Source of the DNA: Spirochaetia bacterium
Lineage (GTDB): Bacteria; Spirochaetota; Leptospirae; Leptospirales; Leptonemataceae
Length of the DNA: 5,651 nt
Reading direction: 5' to 3'
Assembly: GCA_016195395.1 (NCBI GenBank)
Contig: JACPZR010000048.1
Location: 1-5,651 of the forward strand
Positions 5,587 through 5,651 of the stretch are shown here, piece after piece. Positions within the stretch are counted from its first letter, which is position 1. The number at the start of each line of letters is the position of its first letter. Position numbers and translations under genes: made by a program. A model generated the notes under the pieces. It saw only the letters and a list, made by a program, of their open reading frames with translations, did no database searches and was not told the DNA's origin.

Positions 5587-5651
5587 AAAGGAAAAGGTGC
5601 CCCGGTGCGATATCTTCCCGCTGTTCTTTACGCCATCAAAGCTTGAGATCC

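Noticed and set aside
1..5651. tRNA, rRNA, CRISPR array or toxin-antitoxin pair
   Set aside because: No cloverleaf, rRNA core sequence or regularly spaced repeat was seen, and the small 117-residue protein is paired with a polymerase rather than a toxin-like gene.

Overview
The window is a densely packed bacterial chromosome segment of moderate to high GC. It holds five protein-coding genes and no RNA gene, CRISPR array, transposase or integrase. The best taxonomic hint is the right-most gene, which resembles DUF1564, a family I know almost only from Leptospira and its relatives. With mid-50s GC in the flanking genes, this suggests a higher-GC member of the Leptospirales (Leptonema/Turneriella-like or uncultured) rather than Leptospira itself. 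That assignment is an inference from one family.

Layout, left to right. (1) Positions 1-852, minus strand: the N-terminal 284 residues of DnaX, the clamp-loader gamma/tau subunit, cut by the window edge. (2) After a 94-bp divergent spacer, 947-2203, plus strand: a secreted protein with a caspase/CHAT-like His...Cys fold followed by three ankyrin repeats. (3) It converges with, and overlaps by 11 bp, a minus-strand two-gene operon. The downstream gene (4610-2193) is a family B DNA polymerase of 805 residues. The upstream gene (4935-4582) is an uncharacterised 117-residue helical protein whose 3' end overlaps the polymerase start by 29 bp. (4) The operon is preceded by a compact regulatory region (about 4936-4996) with a TTGACA-type promoter and two inverted repeats, one over the -10 box and one at the inferred transcription start. 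(5) Positions 5023-5586, minus strand: the DUF1564-like gene, whose frame stays open to the right edge.

The most interesting unit is the polymerase operon. The polymerase keeps motif A Asp418 and the second Asp of motif C (Asp554). It has lost the first motif C Asp, the motif B Asn, and by hand alignment every acidic residue of the 3'-5' proofreading site. It also carries a Cys cluster between motifs A and B. With a translationally coupled small partner and an operator-rich promoter, it looks like a regulated, non-proofreading polymerase module, perhaps for damage tolerance and reminiscent of archaeal PolB2/Dpo2. Sampled lines of this operon have lower GC than its neighbours, consistent with acquisition next to the housekeeping gene dnaX.
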